Source of the DNA: Buxus sempervirens
Lineage: Eukaryota > Streptophyta > Magnoliopsida > Buxales > Buxaceae
Assembly (NCBI GenBank): GCA_947561395.2
Contig: OX387183.1
Location: forward strand, 54,667,915-54,731,914
Length of the DNA stretch: 64,000 bases
Reading direction: 5' to 3'
This document shows positions 47,101-60,639 of this stretch, in pieces (positions within the stretch are counted from its first letter, which is position 1; each line of letters opens with the position of its first letter). The position numbers and the translations under genes were made by a program. The notes under the pieces were generated by a model. That model had not been told where the DNA came from and did no database searches. It saw only the letters and a list, made by a program, of their open reading frames with translations.

Positions 47101-50100
47101 CAGGATGGCAATCTTGCAATAAAAGGAAAAGCAAATAGTCATTACTATGGAAATCCCAGGTAACAAGGTAATTCAAAGGTCATCTTTCATCAGTTTACAT
47201 AAGAGCTGAAATTGTGATCATGCTTGAGATATGTTGGAAGTTCTTCTAGATAAAGTTTTCTCCTGACTTTAGGGAGGGAGACCCTGATGATGCATGAAAA
47301 ATTAGTTCGCTTGCTAGTTTTTTATCAGAAAAATAAGGGAATCTCAGGCTATTACCTGAAAATGAAATACAAGAATAAATATCACCAAGAACAAGTCTTT
47401 TTATTTAACAAGGCTAAGTTTCTTAAGAAAAGCACCTTATTAAAAGATTATATACCCATCACCAACCTGTAAATGTGCCTGAATGTGGCTGTTGCTGTTT
47501 CCCAATTGAACAAGCTTATTAGAAATACGTGTAATATGCCCAAGGTTCCCCACCCGAGGTGCCTGTCTCCCAGCGGCAGGTAATGTTGGCTGTAGACTCA
47601 AAATATAAATCATATAATCAGAGCTTGGTGGTTTAATTGAAAGAAAATGAGACAGATAATTACATAAAGATGCCAGTTGAAAAAAGAAAATTAAAGATTT
47701 TTGTAAGATGCTCTACCCTTTCTGCGTTATACTGCAAGAAGCATGTCTCAAGGTGGAAATCCTTGAGAAATAGAAGTCACAAATTCCTATGACACATTCT
47801 TTTTTAATATTCCCTCTTCATTTATTTCATTTATGTATGTGTATATAAGTGAAACAAATGTGCAGCTCCAGTTTCTATCTTCTCAAATATTTTATCTCAA
47901 TAATTTCGTAGAAAATAGAATTGATCGAAAGTTGCAAATTTTGCATCCCTTGGCTAGCTTTTCTTATTGTACTATTGTTAGCGGGTTCTAACATAGCTAT
48001 TCTCCCCACTACACTTTTTCAATCTAACTTCTTTTTCTTTTCTTTTCTTTTTTCCATTCTTGAAAACTGATGAAATTATATTAGACAAAAAGAGTGTACA
48101 AGAGATAAAAAAAAAAAAGAAGAAAACTTCTTAAGATAAATTCCCACCGCAATGTCAATTTATCTTCAATCTACCATCTGGCAAGTAAATGGGGGAAAAA
48201 TTAAGACAAACAGTAACATAAAGTGACCAGGACTTCGAAGAGGAATATACTATAAAACGACCCCAACCTTTAGCATTTTTTCACAAATCGGCTGTGCTAG
48301 ACCTTGAACCTACATTTTTACACAGGTAACCCAGGGTTTCTACCATCACACCAAGTAAACACTCGCATAAAAGATTAACATGAAAAAACGACCATAAAAC
48401 AGTGCAAGTCCCACCAAAGCAGGAACTAGAGAGGAGGGGACTAGCAATAGATCCAACATTTCACAATTTTAAGCAAAGTGGCTAAACTCAAACTTGAACC
48501 ATGATCTAAAATAAAGGAGTAACATGGAAAAAAAAAACTTAATACAGTGTAACTCCCACCGAAGCAGGCAGTAGAGACAAGTGGGCTGGCAATAGATCCA
48601 GCATTTCACATTTTTATGCAAAGAGGCTAAACTCAAAAATGCTAAAGTGGCTAAACAAAAACTTAAACCACAATCACACGCTGGTAACCTGAGGTTTTTA
48701 CCATCACAATAAGTGACGGTCCATAGAATAGTAATATATAACAAAATTTATGTGATTCATGCCTACATAGAGGTCACAAAGATTATTTTTCCATTTAATT
48801 ACCTGATTTGGAGCACCAGAAAGAATGGGTTGTTGATCTACCAGGAGAATTTTGCCAACTAAATCACAATCTTCGAAGAGATGATCAACAATTGTATTAG
48901 TTTTGCTCTCCAAGCATGACACAATGATACTCTCTACATGATGGTGCAATGAGTTATTGTATGGATACCTGCTCAATTAAAAAAGCCTGTATAAAACTAA
49001 CGGCAATGGCATACATGATGGTAAACATTAAAAAAAAAATGGAGTAACATCTTACTCAAAAAAGAGATCAAGGATTCTCCGAATAGCTCCTGAGCTAACC
49101 AATTCCTTCTCAGCAACTTCATTGCCAGTTCTCAAAAGGACAGCTATGAATTCCACAATCTGAAATCAATTACCAAAAGGAATTAAAGAAGGAAATGAGT
49201 ATGTTAAGAACATCAGCATCCACATTTAGGCACACTCTTCTCACAACAAAAACTCATTCAATGTGAAGCTAAAATTTTTACATCATATGAAATTGGCTAG
49301 TATATGACATTAATTTAATATCAAGTTTACACGATATTATGAAATTTAACAGGGAACACCAGCTTCATCTAAATCCACAGAGAGAGAGAGAGAGAGAGAA
49401 CGAAAAAGATGAAAACCCAAGTAGACTACGTAAAGCTCCTTGAAATTCGGTGTTGGAAACCACGGAACAGAAGGCAAATACCCAAGATTTTATCTGTTTA
49501 TCCTCGTCTTCAGATTGCATGGTTGATGCTGTTTCTTAAAGTGTTTAATTTCAGCCATGGGTTTCCTCTGAAAATAAATAATGATAGAGGAAGAAAGCCT
49601 TTGATTTAGAAAGAAACCAACCTTTAGGCGATGGTTACCCAAGGGAGGTCTTAGTTCACCATATGTTGTGGGCAAAATCTTCTCATCAATGGAAACATTC
49701 AAAAGCACTAGTAAATCACCTGCAATATGAGATGGACGCTGCATGATAATCAATACTGTTAAAGAAACTTCTAGAGCAGCAGAAACTAATGTCCAAGTGA
49801 TGAAAGTAAGGATGGCATGATAAGGCTATTATATATCATAACACACTCTCAAGATTAACAACTAAGAATCACAAATCAATGCATTACAATTCACAAGCTG
49901 TAACTTCAAAAATTTCAAAAATTTTACTCTTACCAAAGGAAATATAGCACCTAAATGAGGTATCTTAAAACTGTTACAATGCCGATCACTCCAATCAAGT
50001 ATTTCAACTAAGTATTGAGCTTCTCATAAAATTCTTGGTGTTTTCTGTTCTATATGAAAACTCTTCTTTCATTTCCAATGCCACATCAGCACTAAGGGAA

Positions 50101-53100
50101 AACATTTTTCACTTAGGTTATGTTTGGAACCTCGGATTTGGGGAGAAAAGAAAAGAAAGCTAAAATGGAAAAGAAAAGAAGAGAAAAGAAAAGAAAAATA
50201 CTGATTTTCTTTTCTTTTCTGATGTTTGGCTGAGATGAGAAATGAGAAGAAAAAATATATGCTTTAGTAAAGATGATGAGTTGGGGTGGTGGGCGGTGGT
50301 GGTGGTGGTGGGTGGTGGTGGTTGGCGGTGGTTGGTGGTGGTGGCAAATGATGGTGGTGGTGGTCGGCGGTAGTGGCAGGTGATGGTGGGTTGTGGTGGT
50401 GGTGGATGGTGCTAGTGGTAGGATGGGTGGGTGGTGTGAATAGTGATAAGTTATGATGAATTTTCTTTTCTTTCAAAATTCTTACTTTTTTGGAGAGAAT
50501 TTTTTACATTGGAGAGAAAGAGGGAGAGAATATCTCATTTTTTTTTCATCTAAAAAAGACAAGAGAAAAGAAAATTTTAGCATTTTCTTTTCTTTTCTCC
50601 CCAAATCCAAGGTTCCAAACACAGCCTTAACACTATGCAGCCAACTGATAATTTTGAATTATCCATAATACTTGAAGCTCTTTCAATTGCACTCAAGAAA
50701 CCTGAGTTTGGCTTCAATTATTCATTTCCATTTTACCCTTTTGTCAAAATGTACTCATATATAAGTCGTCAGCTTTTTTAATTGCCTGGTATTAAATAGC
50801 CTTTTCTACTGAAGGATTTGATAAGGTCGCCAATTCAGACAATCAAAATTGTGGATCCCCCTAAACGGGACCCACATGAATTTTTCCAACTCACATTATC
50901 TCCATTAATACCAAACTTTTTAACATTTTGAATTTATATACAAAGAAGGACATCTACTCTACTAATGTTGATTTTATTGCTTTATCTTTGGACATCAAAC
51001 TTTTAAGATTTTTTTTAATAAACAAAGAACAACATTTAACTCTGCTAATGTTGTTTTCTGATGCTACATCGTTTGGGTACTGCCAGTCCCAACCCTAAAC
51101 AAAGGAGGGTTGCGTCAAGTTGGCAGCCAATGTAGAACTTCGCTAAATCTACCATGACATGAATCCCTGAACAAGTATCTCAATATTATGCTAGGATGTC
51201 CTCCAAAAATAACTCAAGAGAACGGAGCCCTATTTTAGTAACAATGAGCAGAGGTTAACTATGGCATCCTCCAGAAACGGCATAAGCTAAGAACGCTCAG
51301 TCACAGTGGTAAGTATACAAGGATTCTAGTGTCAAAGCATATAAATGCAAGTAAATAAGCTATTCCAAGAAGTAGGATTCATCCCGCTACAATAAATATA
51401 TAACTTTAATTGAAAAGTGGTTAGATTTAGTACTTGTTATAAGGAGAAGAAAATTAATATAATGTGCCTAAATAGAAAGAAGAAAAGACACATTGTGTGC
51501 CAAAAACAAATGGAAAGAAGAAAAGGTTGAAGAAGTTGATAAGTATAAACGACATTATACAAGAAAAAGAAACAATATATATGGTATAAGAATCATGGTA
51601 CATGAGCATATAAAGGATAGTGTTATAGTTTTCAGAAGAATTATCAAAAGGTTAATGGTAATTAAGTTAGTACTAGGCACGAGATTCTTAACTTCATTAG
51701 TGCCTATGAACCACAAATAGAATTACAAGAAAACATCACAAGACAATTTTGGAGATAATTTGATGCTTCACTTCAAGGAAGAGAAGATAATTATTTGCAT
51801 GTAGGGATTTAAATGGTGTTGGTGAGGAAACTAGAGTATATGATAGAATAAATGGGATGGGCTTCGGATATAATAATGAGATGGAGATCATGATTTTGCT
51901 TCAGCAAGTATCTTCTTTCAAAATGGAGGTGAACACATAATAATCTTTAAGAGTGGAAAAATTGAAGTCAAATTGACTTTCCTTTTTTAGAAGACATGAG
52001 CTAGGAACTTACAAAAACTGCAAAATATTTCAAAACTAACGATGGAACTTAAAAAGAGAAAAAAATTAGTGGTTTTTAAAGAAAAAACGATGAAAGAGAA
52101 AACAAGAAACATTTCGAAACAAACCCTAAACAAATGAGGGATGAAACGGCCAATTGCATTAAAAGAATATAAAAAAGGCCTAAGGAGAATCTAGAGGTAA
52201 ATTCTAATCCCATAAATAAAGTTTGTGCTTGAGAAATTTTTTCCAAAATGATATTGATGAGAAAAACCTTTACTTTTAAACTTGGTTAAGGAATAAGAAC
52301 TAAGAATACTTATAAAAATAGTGTGTTATAAATAAATCTAAATAAATAGTAAATGACATAAAAGATAAGCATATGATAACTTGTATAATAAACTAGTATA
52401 ACGACCCAACCCAGCGAGGTATTTTCCGTTTTGGGCCTCAGCCTGCACGGTTTTGTTCTCGAAAGACGCCTCACTAAGTTAAGTGTTATCCCTGACTTTT
52501 ATATCTTACCGGACATTCATCCATTTCCAATGTGAGATCGAAATGTCACAATCTCCCCCCTTCAAGGCTGCACATCCCCGTGCAGTGGCTACTTAAAAGC
52601 CTGTCAGCCCCTCATGGGCCCGCCCTAATTGGTTTAACTAGCTCCTATAGACAACTCTAGGACCAACACCAGCCACGAACTACTAGACCCGAATCTAGCT
52701 CTGATACCATTTGTAACGATTCAACCCAGCGAGGTATTGTCCGCTTTGGACCTCAGCCCGTACGGTTTTGTCCTCAAAAGGCGCCTCGCTAAATTAAATG
52801 TTCTCTCTAACACTTATAGCTTACCGGGCATTCATCTGTTTCCAATGTGGGATCAGAATGTCACAACTAGGTATGAAAGAAGCTGAGAAACTCATACATA
52901 CACTTTCAATTGAAATGAAGAGGGCCTTAATTAAAACGGAAGTAAGAAAAGCATTAAGACCATATGATTGAAGTGAGGAAGTGCACCAAAGAGATTGGAG
53001 TGATATGCTTGACCAAATTATTTGCAAGAATTTTCAGTACTGAAAAAATAACATTCTTGGAGCAAGAGCATATTAGTAGCTATATATAAGAATAACAGAG

Positions 53101-53989
53101 ACATCCAAAATAGCATCATTTATCTTAGAATCAAGCTTATGAGCCATACTATAAAATTATGAAAATCAGTTTGGCTTTATGTCAGGGAAGTCTACCATTG
53201 CAGCAGTCAACTTAGACAGTTGATGAAGAAATTTAGAGAGATGACAAGAGACTACATGGTTTTTTTCCAACCGACACAAAGCAATGCACCATTCCTACCT
53301 ATCAAAAAAGGGGAGTCTTTGGAACCCTGCAAAATTCTATGGGTTTTGTTTCGAAACCCACTGAAAGTAGCAAAATTTCACTAGCGCCAACGGAATGGCT
53401 AGTGCTGCCTTGAAGCATGCCATAGCCAAAAAGGGTTCCCGTTGATGGAGTTGTGACATGTGAGATGTGGGCCTCACTAGGTTTCTAAGAGTGGCTTGAT
53501 TCACTAGGCAACCGCAATTCTCTCTATTTCTTTAATACCAAGTTTACAATTCCCAACAAGTAGGTGACTGACTATCATCTAAAAGAGAATTAGAAGCCAA
53601 ACATGGCAGTGTTTCACACATTACATATAATTTCATAAAACCTTGTCCATGTGTAATTTTACATGTCTCCAATTTACTTCTAAGTTTCAGCTCCAAATAC
53701 ATTTGATAAATGTCCAAAAAGGTATAAAAACTCAAATTCACGTAGAGAACTTTGAAATCATACAAAATTCAATGACTATTTTAACAAAATGTATCAAATA
53801 TTATTCATGTGGCCCATCTAGAAGGTCAAATATCAAGTGATTTTTCCAAATTGGCCAGCTATAACTTGTCACTAGACCTAACAGAAAAACTCTTACCTCA
53901 TTAAATAACCAACATTAAGACATATCAGAATTGCTTTTGATTTAAAATACAAATATCTTTTCTTAAAGACAATTAAAATTTTATTTCTT

Positions 53990-54027
<38 letters not shown>

Positions 54028-57000
54028 TCTTTTCTAACTTATACATATATAAATTTGATTTATTTTAGAACCCCCAGCACCATGCAGCAAGTAAGTATTT
54101 TTTGGCTCCACCCACACAACATGTACATTTCCTGCACTAAATGCTGAAAAGGAACAAAAATAAAACTAAATTGTGAAGATAAAATATATTTTACAAAATG
54201 GAACATTTCTCCACTAAACATTGATCTCAATAGAAGTAAACATATACATGAAAATCCTTGTACTAACAAGAATTTCAGATCCAAGCTAATTGCTTTTTCA
54301 GCTGCCATGATAGGAGAAGCTAGCATACCAAAATACAAAATCACAATAATGAAAAGACGTTTAAAAAGCGATTGAAAAACTAAAACCATATAAATGTTTC
54401 CAACTTACAAAAATAAATAAATAAATAAAATCAGTTCTTAATTTTTTTGGGAAAAAAAAGTAAAATAATTTCTCAAGTAACAAATAATAGAAAGCAAAGG
54501 AAATTTTAAGAAAAGAACATAGACACTGCCACTTCTTGCTCAAAGAGCCACCAAAAGTGCAGGAAACTTTCACAACTTCACAGAGCACATTAGTTTCTCT
54601 AATTCAATACGGTAAATAATAGAACTGACAGAAACACAACAGCTTAACTTTTTACCGTTCAATGTCATGTCAACAAATTAACCCAAGTACATATACGAGT
54701 TCATCTCAATTATCGATAGGGAGGAAAATGGGCACACCTTAAAGCTTCAAGGACATCAATCTAATATATTCATGAAGAGACGCAAAATCAATAGTTTTTT
54801 TGAATTCAAGGAGTAAAATTCTGTCAATGATCATGAAAGAAAAACATAAATAAGGTTCATCCAAAAGTTTTTGACATATAGATATAACTTGGAGAAGGCA
54901 TAGGGAGAAAATATCCAAAAGTCATTCAAAGAAAGTACAGCATTAATTTGAATGCAACCTGAATAACCATATTGGTAGCAACATTCATACACTGTAAAAC
55001 CTACCAAGTGTTGGCAGCATTGCACCCACAGTCTCAGGTTTGACAGGTATATCTGGTTCATTTAAATGCTGACTTCGAAAAGAATGAGTTAGAGGAGAAC
55101 ACGCTGATCTTTTGGGATCCAATAAAACAATACACACTGACAGTGAGTGGACAAGGCCAGATCTTGATCTGGCATCTTCAAGTGCATGACCAAATATTCT
55201 TCCAACAAAGCTGCATTTGAGTAGAGATAATATCATCAACTCAGATATATTTTTTCTGCTGTCAACAGACGTTTGAATACCAGAGAAAATTTGACATAGG
55301 AAATGAAAAAAACAAACTACAAACCTTGAGCTGGAGAGTTTAGCAGCTAAGGGTGAAGAGGGATTCCGGGTTATAGCACAAAGTGTTTCTGCCGCGTTAG
55401 CATGAACTTCAGAAGGACACTGACACATGCACAAGAAATTCATTACTCAGAACCAATGAATAGAAAAATACAGCATATCGTGTCGCCAATGCTATAAACA
55501 AAAGTAAACGACATACATGCCAGTATAAACAATACTATTGTCAAATGCGCTTACAGCAGAAAATTTTAATTTCTAATAATGGGCATCAAGATCATATAAA
55601 ATCTAGAATGGGAACAATATCACGGTAGCAGAACTGAAAATTACTTGCCCAGAAATGTGATAAATGATAACTAAAGCTTCAAATTGAAACACCCATCCCT
55701 ACTAACAAACACTAGAAGAGTATGGAATGAGGCTCACATTGTTTTCCAAGAAAAAGCTTTCTGTTTTCAAATATTGAATGCAAATATGCACTTACAGATG
55801 GGCTCAATTTATCCACAATCATTTCTAGCAAATTGCTATCAGCTAACCACTGCATCACATCTGCAAAATTGGTATACATATGGTCATCGGCGCCAACAAG
55901 CCGAATCAAAACCTGTGGGAAGAGTATTATAATTATTCATCAAAAGTGCATTCAATACGAAAATTCAATAAATGACATACTTGCGATATTTTATTATTAT
56001 ATAAATAAACATCATACTAGTTACTAACCTCCATGATGGATGTAATTCCTATCAAATCAACCAGCTGGCGAAAAACATCCTGGTGAGCCTGACACAAACC
56101 AACAGAAGACAAACCAAACTAGTATCAAAAGAAAGAAGCGATCACATCCTCCAAAGTCCATCAGGAATTCTAAATTAATCTGAAATGTGAAATTTGAAAA
56201 CAAGACTAATACGTGACACAATCTGATATAACCAAGGAACACAGTTTTGGCAAAATCTCACCCATGCCGGTGGAAACACTGGAAAGTGGCATCAAAACCA
56301 CTTAGTTTCTATGAACTGCCGGTTTGAGGTAAAAAAAAAAATGAGCAGCATGGGCAGAATTTGCCTCCAGTGTTACTCATTCCATGAGCGAAATGTGTGA
56401 AATTTCTAATTTTTGCCCATTCACATTCCACCCATGTCACCCATTTCTTATCCAAAATAGAAGAAATTTTCACTTTTCTCCAATTTTGGTTAGTTTTTTA
56501 GCAGACCTGCCGAAATCCAACCTGTCATTGAAAAATTAACTATTTTAACAGCACAAGATTTAAATTGCCCGTGTCGACTTATACAATAATGCATATTATA
56601 TAAGAATGCTTGATCTATGTATTAGTGTCCTTGATTTTTTATTTTCTTTTTTTTTTTTTTTTTGGTTATTAAAACATAATTTTTTCATATGCGGAAGTCT
56701 TAAAAATTAATAAAATACGAAATATTTAAGAAAAGTCAGGAAATTCAGTTAAAAAATAATTAAACATTTATATAGATTATTACATTAATTATTTAATTCT
56801 CAAAATTTTAAAAAATGTTAAAAGATTAAAATCACTAAAAGTTACAAAAAGGCCATGGAAGCTTATAATGTGAGTTTACTTATCCAAATGTGTTTTGGAT
56901 TATTAAATATTAAATAATAATTTATAATTACAAATTTACAAAATCTAAAAGAATTATAAAATATTTAGAAAATTCAAAAAGGTCATTGAAGATTGTCAAA

Positions 57001-60000
57001 GTCTTAAGTTCTTTTTTTCCATTTTCTACAAGTTTTTGGTTTTATTATAATTTTTTTAGGCAATGTGGTATTTACAACGGCATAGGCAGCCTGTCCATAA
57101 AATCCTGGCAACAGTACAACGGGACCTCAGCGAAACAGCATCAAAAACGTTATATGACGCGCCTTGAATACAGGTCCTTCTATGATTCCATATTCTTGGT
57201 GCTTTGATTACGCCAGAGTAGAGCAGAGCCCATAACCTATAACTATAGAATGACCAAGCATCCAAATAGCCTAAACCTCTAACACTAGTATGAAAGTCTT
57301 TAAGACAAACTTCAAAAAGTCTCCAATATTTTCAATCGTCACCCAACCATAATTTACTTGGTGCACTAAGTGTTTGTGTGTGTGTGTTTCTGATGAAAAA
57401 GTAATGCTTGTATAATTAATAAACATATTACAGCCATGCACCATCATTCTTCAACTGCATAACTATATAGATGCATTGACTATAGCCCATAAAACCAATC
57501 TAGTCCAATGTCCCCGCACTATTAGATCTTTAGAGTGGTTGATTATCAGAACCTAGGGAAACACCAATCTCTATTCTATATCCTGGCAACATTAAAGCTC
57601 AACCAGGTACAAACATGATTTAAAGCATTAATGTCAACAACATTAGTCTATTAAAAAAAAGTGGAGAAATTGAGGAACTTTTGTCAATGACCGATGTTCA
57701 CAGCAGCATGCATTTTCTATGGAGCCTGTGTGATTCAAAGAGTATCTCTTTATCCTTTTTCCAACAAAAAAAACTAATGATAGAAGAGAGACTTAAACAA
57801 GCAGAGTAATGGGGACAGGTGATCAGAAAAAAGAATGGTAATATGATGCACAAAAATAAGACTACGGCAAACTGACATGGGAAAAAAAAATACTATGGAC
57901 TTTTTATCACAACACAATAACTAATATTCTTCCAGTCTATTCAATTAAGTAGGGTGAAATGCTAATAGATAATAATCACTAGATGTAGCTAAGAATATGG
58001 ACAACTTTAGATACAGTGAACAAAAAGAACTTTAGTGTAAAATCTGTTAAACGGTAAATGGAAGTGATCCTTGTTCAATGATAAAATATGGACTTCCAAT
58101 CATACTATAGTCTTAAGTATTACAGTCATACTGAAGTCGACACATGCAATGGAACATGGATATTCAGGAAACTTAGAATCAGCATATACCTAATGTCTAC
58201 TGCCACAGAGGGGTGGTTGTTGAAGGTTGGAGAGAGAAAGAGAGTAAAAAGACAACATTGAAAGTAAAACAATAAAAAACAGTAAAGAACAATTATGATT
58301 TTCACTTACTTGGACATAATTCATGAGAGGAACTGTCTTCCGTAACATAAGGCACAGAATAACCTATAATACCAAAAAAATCAAAATAGTAACTCGTTTT
58401 ACTCAGTGAAATAAATCATATGGTTTTAGTAAGAAATTTTATTGCAAAAGCTAAATGCATAGGCTTCTCTTAAAATATGACCTTATTAAGGTGAAGAATA
58501 AATATTAATATCACTGAGAGGACGGCAATAAAATGGCACCCCAGTAGAAGAGAGAGAAAAAAATTATTAACTTTATAAGTTACCAACACAAAAATGTGAA
58601 AATCTTCTTCACATGAACGAAAAAATTAATAATGAAAATCACACGCTACCTTGCTGAAATATCCAGCTAGAGAAGCACTATGAGGACGGGTTGGTTCCAA
58701 GAAGGAGAAAAGTAAGTTCATTAACTGCAATTGCATAAAAAAAATTCAAAATTGGACTAAGAAACAATTAACAAGTCAGCTTCTTGAAATTGGAGAAAAG
58801 CAACTGCAGGGAAGAAATAACTGCATACCTCCTCTTCCTCTACTAATGTCTTGAGAATAACATCAATTTCACAAGTAAATATCTCACAGGAAATGAAGGG
58901 AAACCTAAATCATGATAGGAAAATCAATTAAACAATTATTGATAAAAAAATAATCATTAAAACAATTAACCGTAAGTTTAAGCAAAAAAAAACCTATAAA
59001 AACATACAAAGAAGGGAAAAACAACTCTTTGGCAGCTAAAACATCAGAACATGAAGATAAGACCATGTATCAAAAGAGTCAAATATAGAATATCAAGTCA
59101 GTACAACATACTTGAAGGCTCGTTTGTGTTCAGAATCCTCTGGAGGTTCTTCCACAACATATCGCAGTAACTGCTCCACCTGAGCTCTGTCACGTAGACT
59201 GAAAAAAAAACATGAATAAGAGTCTATGGATCAGTAATCAAAGTACCATGCCTAATATTCATGGTTTGCGAAAGACATGCGTTATTTTCAGCGAATATAA
59301 ATCCTTCTAGGAAGTGCTAGACTCAATTTACAAAACGGGAAAGAGATGCATTAAGAAGATTGAAGTTGTTACAAGATAAACCCATGAAACCTCAGCCATA
59401 ACCAGAACATAGAAAACGATAATTACAAATTTATGACACGACTATTCAGAGCTTTGCATTCTTGGATTATCTCTTCCTCATCCAGAAGCTCTTCCAAAGT
59501 GAAATTCTCCTTATCTAGAACTGCTTCTACCTGAAAAAATTAGGAAAAATGTTCATTAAGTTGTAATAAGGGAGCATAAAAAAGAATACAAGCACACAAA
59601 GCAAAGATTTTCTTGTCCTCCTGTACTTTAGGATCAACCAAAAGGCTCCCAACAAATATATGTGTATGTGGGTTTTTGTGTGAGTGTTTGTCATAGCTAC
59701 AACCAAACAATATGAAAAAATAAATAAAATATAAGAAAAACTAAATCAGCAGGTCTACATAGCCGCAGAACAAAAAATTATAAATGAAAATGTAGCTAAT
59801 ATTTGAAACAACCTATTAATAAAAAAGTACTAATATTTTAAAATGCCCATTGGAAAACCCAAATAAGCATGCTACGGAGGGGAAACATAATAACAATAGT
59901 CTTATTTCACAGAGAAACATGAACAGAAGACCGAAGAGTAAGCTACCAAGTGTAACACAACCGGTACCTCAACACGGAAAGTAAAATAATTGATAGGAAT

Positions 60001-60639
60001 ATAAATGCAAAGATTATCACATACGAGCGTGCAACAGACATAACAAAACCAAATGGGATAAAGATAATAATCAGTTATTCGACCAGAATGTCAAGCACAA
60101 AATTTCTTACCCGGAAAGCAAACCAAAACCAAAACACGCAATCCAGTGAGATTTAAACACAAATTTTAAGAGCTGTTGAAGAGTAAAGAAAACTCTTTAA
60201 ACTAACCGAATAATAAAAGCTGCGATTTGGTAAAACTTTAATCCCATCATGAGTTAATTTTCTGTAACGGGAAGTAGAACCAGAAGTAGACATATCAGGT
60301 CGAATAACATATCATTGAGCCAGGTGGCACTAGTTCCACAAACGGCAGCAACTCCATCCGTTCAAACCAATTTGAACAAAAAAAGGCAAAAACACAATTA
60401 AAACAGCAATATATATTAAATTGCCTAATTACAATTAACAAGTGAAAACCCGATTCCAACATCCAACAAAAAGGAAAAATAATTGTATTCCTTTCATCCA
60501 ATTGCAGAAAAGAGAGACAACGTCTGAGTCCAGTACTTAAGATCAATGACAGTGCCGAACAAGAACAGCGCAAGAAACTGGCTAGGGTTTTTTCCCCCAT
60601 TTCACTTACGGGCGACAGAGCAGTTATTTTCCAAAACAT
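44163..60639 (-). CDS. SAPS-domain protein (SIT4-associated; PP6 regulatory subunit)
   Basis: The 19 exons are 60639-60610, 59530-59427, 59198-59112, 58904-58829, 58724-58650, 58363-58310, 56088-56029, 55912-55796, 55419-55325, 55210-55005, 49719-49622, 49159-49056, 48968-48803, 47589-47467, 46805-46723, 46179-46038, 45948-45919, 45676-45606 and 44961-44163. They join in phase to 839 aa, starting Met-Phe-Trp-Lys. Helical repeats fill residues 11 to about 470, including Leu-Asp-Lys-Glu-Asn-Phe-Thr-Leu-Glu-Glu-Leu and Asp-Asp-His-Met-Tyr-Thr-Asn. An acidic Asp-Arg-Thr-Arg-Asp-Ser-Asp-Glu-Asp segment and a long disordered Gly/Asn/Ser-rich C-terminus follow. The family binds and regulates the PP6/SIT4-type phosphatase catalytic subunit. 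All introns are GT-AG except the one after exon 16, which reads GC-AG. Intron 10 (5.3 kb) holds several transposons. Confidence 0.94.
48240..48715 (-). repeat. Clustered degenerate SINE-like repeats in SAPS intron 13
   Basis: Two diverged copies of a unit of about 130 bp (48380-48506 and 48523-48640) share CCCACC(A/G)AAGCAGG and CAATAGATCCA(A/G)CATTTCACA. On the minus strand, tRNA-like heads precede them (TGATGGTAAAAACCT near 48700, and TGATGGTAGAAACCC with GGTTCAAGGTC near 48300-48350). They look like two or three old SINE copies inserted near each other. Confidence 0.45.
49379..49399. repeat. (GA)n microsatellite
   Basis: About ten AG units in SAPS intron 11. Confidence 0.9.
50116..50626. 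mobile_element. Tourist/PIF-like MITE with minisatellite core
   Basis: The ends are long inverted repeats: GGTTATGTTTGGAACCTCGG on the left and, reversed, GGCTGTGTTTGGAACCTTGG on the right. Both continue as ATTTGGGGAGAAAAGAAAAG for a total of about 45 bp. TTA flanks both sides (50113-50115, 50627-50629), the target duplication of PIF/Harbinger MITEs. The core holds a GGTGGT-rich array (50275-50445). The element sits in SAPS intron 10. Confidence 0.85.
50275..50445. repeat. GGTGGT-rich minisatellite inside MITE
   Basis: This G/T-rich array of GGT words is very similar in style to the one at 27172-27541. Confidence 0.9.
51480..53275 (+). mobile_element. RTE-type LINE remnant, split by a TRIM
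   Basis: The part before 52397 gives endonuclease-like readings: a Lys-Leu-Val-Leu-Gly segment, then a Gly-Asp-Leu-Asn-Gly-like region and a Gln-Ile-Asp-like segment, with many stops. The part after 52870 reads Glu-Asn-Gln-Phe-Gly-Phe-Met-Ser-Gly-Lys-Ser-Thr, the RTE reverse-transcriptase motif. Both parts have the same orientation, so one old LINE was interrupted by a later insertion. It lies in SAPS intron 10, opposite in strand to the gene. Confidence 0.65.
52397..52865 (-). mobile_element. TRIM retrotransposon with 154-bp LTRs and 5-bp target duplication
   Basis: Two 154-bp direct repeats (52397-52550 and 52712-52865) start TG (TA in one copy) and end CA. I count about 26 mismatches between them, so the insertion is old. 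On the minus strand a perfect TGGTATCAGAGC tRNA-Met primer site (52698-52709) lies 2 nt inside the first LTR, and a purine tract AAGGGGGGAGAT abuts the second LTR. ACTAG flanks both sides (52392-52396, 52866-52870). There is no coding capacity. The element is inserted into an older RTE LINE. Confidence 0.92.
53994..54024. repeat. (GA)n microsatellite
   Basis: About 15 AG units in SAPS intron 10. Confidence 0.9.

Noticed and set aside
50264..50476. Pro/His/Thr ORF on minus
   Set aside because: It is low complexity from the array inside the MITE.
52397..52865. Cassandra-type TRIM with 5S-like promoter
   Set aside because: No 5S-like sequence is seen in the LTRs, so it is a TRIM of another family.
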